A program made the translations under genes and the position numbers. This document shows positions 7,435 through 11,044 of a DNA stretch of 11,044 nt, in pieces. The notes below the pieces were generated by a model. The model did no database searches. It had not been told where the DNA came from and saw nothing but the letters and a program-made list of their open reading frames with translations. The DNA comes from Clostridia bacterium (GTDB lineage Bacteria > Bacillota > Clostridia > Lachnospirales > WQUN01). The DNA is taken from assembly GCA_025997155.1 (NCBI GenBank), contig BNUF01000076.1, positions 1 to 11,044 of the forward strand, written 5' to 3'. Every line of letters starts with the position of its first letter. The stretch's first letter is position 1.

Positions 7435-10031
7435 AGTTTCCCTCCAGACACGGTGCGTTTTTCTGCTGGTATATATTTGGACATAATCTCCGATAGTTTG
7501 GGGATTTCAATGGGTTTGCTTAAGTAGTCCGTGAACCCGCTCTGGAGGAACACCTCGCGCATACCCGAAACGGCGTCCGCCGTGAGAGCGATAATCGGAA
7601 CGTCTTTGTTGTGTCCGCCGAGTCCGCGTATACGTTTCATCGTCTCAACGCCGTCCATACCGGGCATCATATGGTCCATAAAAATCAAGTCGTAATCCTT
7701 TGCGTTCGCGAGTTCGAGCGCCTGAACGCCGTTTGTGGACAGGTCGATTTGCGGCTCGTATATCCCGATAAGCCCCTCGGCGACCTTGAGATTTACCAGA
7801 ATATCGTCGACGACAAGCACCTTTGCGTCGTGTGCTGTAAACGCGGAAATTTTCTCGTTGTCGTAAACCTCAACCTTTGTCTCGATTCCGTTGAAAATAT
7901 TCGCGATTGCGGGGGAGAACGCGGGCATCATAAGGAGGATTACGTTATCGTCAACCGTTTCCTGCCCGTACTCCGTAATCAGGACTATGTTCTTTCCGCT
8001 TTGCAAAAATCGGTGTATATATTTTTCGTGAACATACGGCTCGATAAATATATACTCATAGTCCTTCATATTGTCGATAAGGTCTTTTTCACTCTTTGCG
8101 CGTTTTAACGTTATCTCTAGGCTTTGTATACTTTTTATAATGGATTTTTCGTATGGTTTTTGGCTGTGGTACACAAGCGCGGTTTTCGATTTGTCAAAGA
8201 CGACCCCAAGAGGTTCGTTTTTGTTTATGGCGCAGGGAATCATAGCGGTGAAAATGCTCCCGTGTCCGTAGTCGCTGCGCACGGATATGTCGCCGTCCAT
8301 CATCACGCAAAGCTGCTTTGAAATCGGAAGCCCCAGCCCCGTGCCCTCGATTCCGCTGTTCTTGCGGGTATCAAGCTGGTCGAACCGCTCGAAAAGTCTT
8401 GGTATGTCCTCGTGGCGAACGCCGATTCCCGTGTCCGTCACCTCGAAAAACAGCATAATAGTATCGTCGTTGATATACTTGTAGGATACGTTAAGCGACA
8501 CAGTACCCTCTCTCGTATATTTCACGGCGTTTGTAAGCAGGTTAAGCACGACTTGCCGTATACGCGTCGCGTCGCCGATTAGGCTGTTCGGAATAGCGGA
8601 ATCCGTGTTCACCGTGAAACAAATGGGCTTTTCTTCAATGCGCATACGAATAATCGTAATCAAGTCGGTCATCAATGCCGATAACTGGTAATTTGAGCGA
8701 AGGATTTCAAATTTTCCCGTTTCGATTTTTGAGAAGTCAAGAATGTCGTTTATAATGGACAAAAGGCTGTTTCCCGCGAGTTTAATCGAAATAAGGTTTT
8801 CGCGTATGTCACGCGGCAGGTCGCGGCGCAGTATGAGTTCCGTCATTCCTATAATCGCGTTCATAGGCGTTCGGATTTCGTGGCTTGTGTTCGCTAAAAA
8901 AGAACTTTTTGCGTTGTCGGCGCGTTCGGCGGCGAGTTTCGCCTCGACAATCGGCGAAATGTCGGAAATGTCGATAAAACGCCCCTCTGTCGCTCCCGAT
9001 AACTTATTGGATATAATCTTGAAATACTTTTTAGTTCCGTTGATTTCGATTTCCTTCGTTACCTCAAAAAACCCGCGGCTGTTCAAAATATCCGCAAACA
9101 TAAGTTTCAGCGGCATATCCCCGAAAATATCCAGAATCGGACGCCCGATAACCATAAATTGCTCGGGGTGGTTTGAAAATTCGAGCATAGGGCGGCTAAT
9201 GTAACTTACGCAGTTTTTTTCGTCGACAAGCACCATATAATTCGGAGTCGTCTCCAAAAGCGTGTCAAAGGAATCAAGAGCCTGATTCGCCCGCATACTC
9301 TTGCTTGTCGCGTAATTTGAAAGAGTTACCCAAAAAAGCGCGGTGTAAAGGGACACAAACCAACGAATCAGGGTATTCGCCATAGTCGATTCCTGCGACT
9401 CGACAAGGGGAGCTCCGAGTACAATCATAGGAAGTGTGACGGAGGACGAAACAAGCACAAACAGCCAGAAACATTTGTGGTTGAAGTACAACGCACTCAG
9501 AGAACAAATGCAGATATATATGACGAAAAAATAGTCCGAGCCGCCGACAGCAAGTGTTTCTCCGATATACGCCAGAAATATCAGGAAAGGGATTAGAAAC
9601 CCCAGTAAATTCTGGTTGTGCGTCTCGTTTATTACTCCGAGTATCACAAGCACCAAAATGATGCTCGAAACAAACGGAACAATCGCCCGCGTGTAGTCGC
9701 CGAGGTTAAGCAGTTCAGGAAGACGCATAAAGAGGAACATAAAGACGCTGAAAACGGAGAGCATATTCGCCGTTTTTGTTTGATGCTCTTTGGCGGTTCG
9801 GAAATTGGACTTTGTGTCTATAAAATTTGTCATAATCGGGACACAGAAAATAAGTATCACAAAAACGACAATCAGCAACGCGACAGCTATGTACATTCCC
9901 TTCTCAATGTAGTTCGGGAATTCGATTAGATTTAGCACGATTACGCCGAAAACGGCGAGTATTATGGAAATTTTGTTCTGCCCGCTGCTGTCGAAATTGC
10001 TCATGCTCGTGCTGGAATCCATGCCCTCCAT
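7428..10031 (-). CDS. Membrane hybrid histidine kinase (8 TM, PAS, HisKA, HATPase, pseudo-REC, REC)
   Basis: 867 residues. After a polar N-terminus come eight predicted membrane spans (about 21-41, 45-67, 87-108, 117-134, 142-162, 167-183, 187-209, 220-241) with short loops, so the signal is probably sensed in or at the membrane. A PAS-like region covers about 255-360. HisKA follows with S-H-E-I-R-T-P and phospho-acceptor His384; the HATPase has its N box ([10 protein letters not shown], 497-506), G1 DTGIG (533-537) and G2 GTGLGL (563-568). Residues about 615-720 resemble a receiver lacking the key residues. The terminal receiver (about 736-853) is complete: Asp742/Asp743, phospho-acceptor Asp786, Thr817 and Lys839. 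No output or HPt domain is present, so a separate phosphotransfer partner or direct protein contact is expected. It follows a small ORF and overlaps the lipid kinase gene. The ATG has a run of six G (10038-10043) 6 bases upstream. Confidence 0.96.
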   Translation of the reverse strand: MEGMDSSTSMSNFDSSGQNKISIILAVFGVIVLNLIEFPNYIEKGMYIAVALLIVVFVILIFCVPIMTNFIDTKSNFRTAKEHQTKTANMLSVFSVFMFLFMRLPELLNLGDYTRAIVPFVSSIILVLVILGVINETHNQNLLGFLIPFLIFLAYIGETLAVGGSDYFFVIYICICSLSALYFNHKCFWLFVLVSSSVTLPMIVLGAPLVESQESTMANTLIRWFVSLYTALFWVTLSNYATSKSMRANQALDSFDTLLETTPNYMVLVDEKNCVSYISRPMLEFSNHPEQFMVIGRPILDIFGDMPLKLMFADILNSRGFFEVTKEIEINGTKKYFKIISNKLSGATEGRFIDISDISPIVEAKLAAERADNAKSSFLANTSHEIRTPMNAIIGMTELILRRDLPRDIRENLISIKLAGNSLLSIINDILDFSKIETGKFEILRSNYQLSALMTDLITIIRMRIEEKPICFTVNTDSAIPNSLIGDATRIRQVVLNLLTNAVKYTREGTVSLNVSYKYINDDTIMLFFEVTDTGIGVRHEDIPRLFERFDQLDTRKNSGIEGTGLGLPISKQLCVMMDGDISVRSDYGHGSIFTAMIPCAINKNEPLGVVFDKSKTALVYHSQKPYEKSIIKSIQSLEITLKRAKSEKDLIDNMKDYEYIFIEPYVHEKYIHRFLQSGKNIVLITEYGQETVDDNVILLMMPAFSPAIANIFNGIETKVEVYDNEKISAFTAHDAKVLVVDDILVNLKVAEGLIGIYEPQIDLSTNGVQALELANAKDYDLIFMDHMMPGMDGVETMKRIRGLGGHNKDVPIIALTADAVSGMREVFLQSGFTDYLSKPIEIPKLSEIMSKYIPAEKRTVSGGKLW

Positions 10032-10037
10032 TTGTAT

Positions 10038-10043
10038 CCCCCC
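10038..10043 (-). promoter_or_regulatory. G-run ribosome binding site of the hybrid kinase
   Basis: Minus-strand GGGGGG lies 6 bases before the ATG at 10029-10031 and is preceded by six A. It supports this start over the Met at codon 4, whose nearest purine-rich site is too close. A textbook AGGAGG (10055-10060) also exists but is 24 bases from the ATG and serves no visible start. Confidence 0.55.
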
Positions 10044-10062
10044 TTTTTTGGTCGCCTCCTAT

Positions 10063-10257
10063 CTATTTGTCGTTTTTGTTTTCCTTGTCGTCGTCCGCGA
10101 AAAACACGCCTTCTCCAACCATAGCGATTTTACGGTCGGCTTCTTCCAAACTTTTACTGTTACGGACTATATTCCTCATCATAACTACCATAGCTTTAAA
10201 TTGCAAATCGGTCATAATCTCATCTTCCCTTTGCTTTTGTTCTACTAAAGTCGGCAT
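10063..10257 (-). CDS. Small acidic-tailed protein of unknown function
   Basis: 64 residues beginning MPTLVEQKQRED, with a likely amphipathic helical middle (MTDLQFKAMVVMMRNIVRNS, 15-34), a second short helix (SLEEADRKIAMV) and a charged end (ADDDKENKNDK). I do not recognise a family. Support for it being real: a consensus promoter and a GAGGTG ribosome site 6 bases before the ATG at 10255-10257, tight linkage (31 bases) to the hybrid kinase gene, and a composition sensible for a small soluble protein. A GTG at 10264-10266 would add three residues, but it overlaps the ribosome site, so the ATG is preferred; a third candidate start is the Met at residue 15, giving 50 residues. Its position as first gene of the signalling operon suggests a link to the kinase, but this is inference only. 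Confidence 0.7.
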   Translation of the reverse strand: MPTLVEQKQREDEIMTDLQFKAMVVMMRNIVRNSKSLEEADRKIAMVGEGVFFADDDKENKNDK

Positions 10258-10263
10258 AGCAAT

Positions 10264-10269
10264 CACCTC
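10264..10269 (-). promoter_or_regulatory. Ribosome binding site deciding the start of the small ORF
   Basis: Minus-strand GAGGTG sits 6 bases before the ATG at 10255-10257. The GTG inside this element is the more upstream possible start in the same frame, but using it would leave no good site in front of it. Confidence 0.65.
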
Positions 10270-10274
10270 GCTTT

Positions 10275-10303
10275 ATTATATCAAAGAAACGCGGTATTCA
10301 CAA
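10275..10303 (-). promoter_or_regulatory. Sigma-A-type promoter of the small ORF/hybrid kinase/lipid kinase operon
   Basis: Minus-strand TTGTGA (10298-10303) and a perfect TATAAT (10275-10280) are separated by 17 bases. The promoter sits immediately after the leuS terminator and leaves only a very short 5' leader before the ribosome site of the small ORF. It is the only convincing promoter seen for the three genes downstream. Confidence 0.75.
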
Positions 10304-10308
10304 GGTGT

Positions 10309-10335
10309 AAAAACCCCCCAATTTTAGGGGGGGTT
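10309..10335 (-). terminator. Intrinsic terminator of leuS
   Basis: Minus-strand AACCCCCC and GGGGGGTT (plus-strand arms 10312-10319 and 10328-10335) form an 8-bp stem, six of the pairs G-C, with an 8-base loop. It starts 7 bases after the leuS stop codon, and the downstream arm runs directly into a T stretch (five T in a row). This is a standard Rho-independent terminator and isolates leuS from the signalling operon. Confidence 0.85.
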
Positions 10336-10342
10336 AGACATT

Positions 10343-11044
10343 CTATTTTACGACTATGTTGTATACGCGGTTTTTCACATAAATCTTTTTGACGATATTC
10401 TTGCCGTCTGTTGCGGAAACTATGGCGGGGACGGCGAAAACCTTTGCCTCGGCGGAGCTTTCGTCCGAGTCAAGGGGGATTTCGACTTGCGCGCGAACTT
10501 TGCCGTTTATCTGAACCGCAATGTTTACGGTGTCGGTTTTTGTCAGGTTTTCGTCGTAGGATACCCATTCTTGCTGGTACACGCGTCCTTTTCCAAGCCC
10601 TTCAAATAATTCCTCCGAAATATGCGGAGCGACGGGGTAGAGGAGTATCAAAAGCGACGCGAACTCCGCGCGCGTCACGCGGTTCGCCTTGTAGAACTCG
10701 TTCACCAGCGACATAAGCGCGGCAAGCGCCGTGTTATATTTGAGGTTATCGTAATCGGACGTAACTTTTTTGATAGTCTGGTGGATTTTCACGGTTAAAT
10801 CGGGGGAATATCCGCCGTCCGTCAAAATATCCGTAAGCCGCCAGACGCGTTCAAGGAATCGGCGGCAACCCTTCACGCCCTCTGCCGACCAAGCCGCCGA
10901 CAAATCGAACGCTCCGATAAACATTTCATAGGTACGAAGAGTATCCGCGCCGAATTCGTTTATAATGTCGTCTGGATTCACGACGTTCCCGCGCGATTTC
11001 GACATTTTTTCGTTATTCTCGCCGAGAATCATACCTTGCGACGT
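10343..11044 (-). CDS. leuS: Leucyl-tRNA synthetase, C-terminal part (5' end outside window)
   Basis: 233 residues are visible, and the frame is open to the right edge (first visible residues [11 protein letters not shown]), so the true start lies outside; the Met at 11030-11032 is internal. The class I KMSKS motif is at residues 13-17 of the fragment, followed by [10 protein letters not shown] and GADTLR, the usual LeuRS sequence after the catalytic core. The middle is the helical anticodon-binding domain, including HISEELFE, and the end is the small C-terminal domain ([15 protein letters not shown] ... NIVVK) that contacts the tRNA elbow. The enzyme charges tRNA-Leu in the cytoplasm. The C-terminus is complete and closes at a TAG just before a strong terminator. 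Nothing is abnormal in the visible part. Confidence 0.97.
   Translation of the reverse strand, partial: TSQGMILGENNEKMSKSRGNVVNPDDIINEFGADTLRTYEMFIGAFDLSAAWSAEGVKGCRRFLERVWRLTDILTDGGYSPDLTVKIHQTIKKVTSDYDNLKYNTALAALMSLVNEFYKANRVTRAEFASLLILLYPVAPHISEELFEGLGKGRVYQQEWVSYDENLTKTDTVNIAVQINGKVRAQVEIPLDSDESSAEAKVFAVPAIVSATDGKNIVKKIYVKNRVYNIVVK

Noticed and set aside
7611..8108. Open frame of 165 codons on the plus strand
   Set aside because: Antisense to the receiver part of the hybrid kinase, no ribosome site and no recognisable protein pattern.
8743..9204. Open frame of 153 codons on the plus strand, Ser/Ile/Arg-rich
   Set aside because: Antisense to the PAS/HisKA part of the hybrid kinase, with the composition expected from the complement of that gene.

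Overview
The window looks like chromosomal DNA from an endospore-forming Firmicute of the class Clostridia, probably a poorly characterised lineage. Evidence: a YqfC-type sporulation gene, a U32/DUF3656 protein in one operon with an FtsW/RodA-family polymerase and a class B penicillin-binding protein, strong purine-rich Shine-Dalgarno sites, and a hybrid sensor kinase of the multi-membrane-span type. No phage, IS, CRISPR or RNA gene was recognised. Genes are packed tightly, and no gap exceeds about 120 bases.

Left part (1-4860, + strand): a tightly coupled cluster. It starts with the tail of an unidentified protein ending in an E-I-V-P repeat (possibly ZapA, by genomic context only). Next come a U32 family protein (RlhA-like, probably RNA-hydroxylation-related), an FtsW/RodA/SpoVE glycosyltransferase and a cognate class B PBP. 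All three junctions overlap by 3-8 bases, so translational coupling is likely. The last two genes together form a peptidoglycan polymerase plus transpeptidase pair.

Middle (4857-6462, - strand): yqfC meets the PBP gene tail to tail with overlapping stop codons. Upstream of yqfC is argG (argininosuccinate synthase), read from a good sigma-A-like promoter. Between argG and yqfC lies a 12-bp perfect inverted repeat that looks like the argG terminator and also contains the ribosome binding site of yqfC.

Right part (6463-10303, - strand): a signalling operon with its own promoter. It encodes a 64-residue acidic protein of unknown function, an 867-residue membrane hybrid histidine kinase (8 predicted membrane spans, PAS-like region, HisKA, HATPase, a degenerate receiver and a true receiver), and a DagK/YegS-type lipid kinase whose start overlaps the end of the kinase gene. 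Right edge (10343-11044, - strand): the 3' third of leuS, closed by an intrinsic terminator.

Most of the window is ordinary housekeeping sequence. The parts most worth a second look are the small ORF/hybrid kinase/lipid kinase operon, the pseudo-receiver with Glu in place of the phospho-acceptor Asp, and the yqfC ribosome binding site buried in a terminator-like hairpin.
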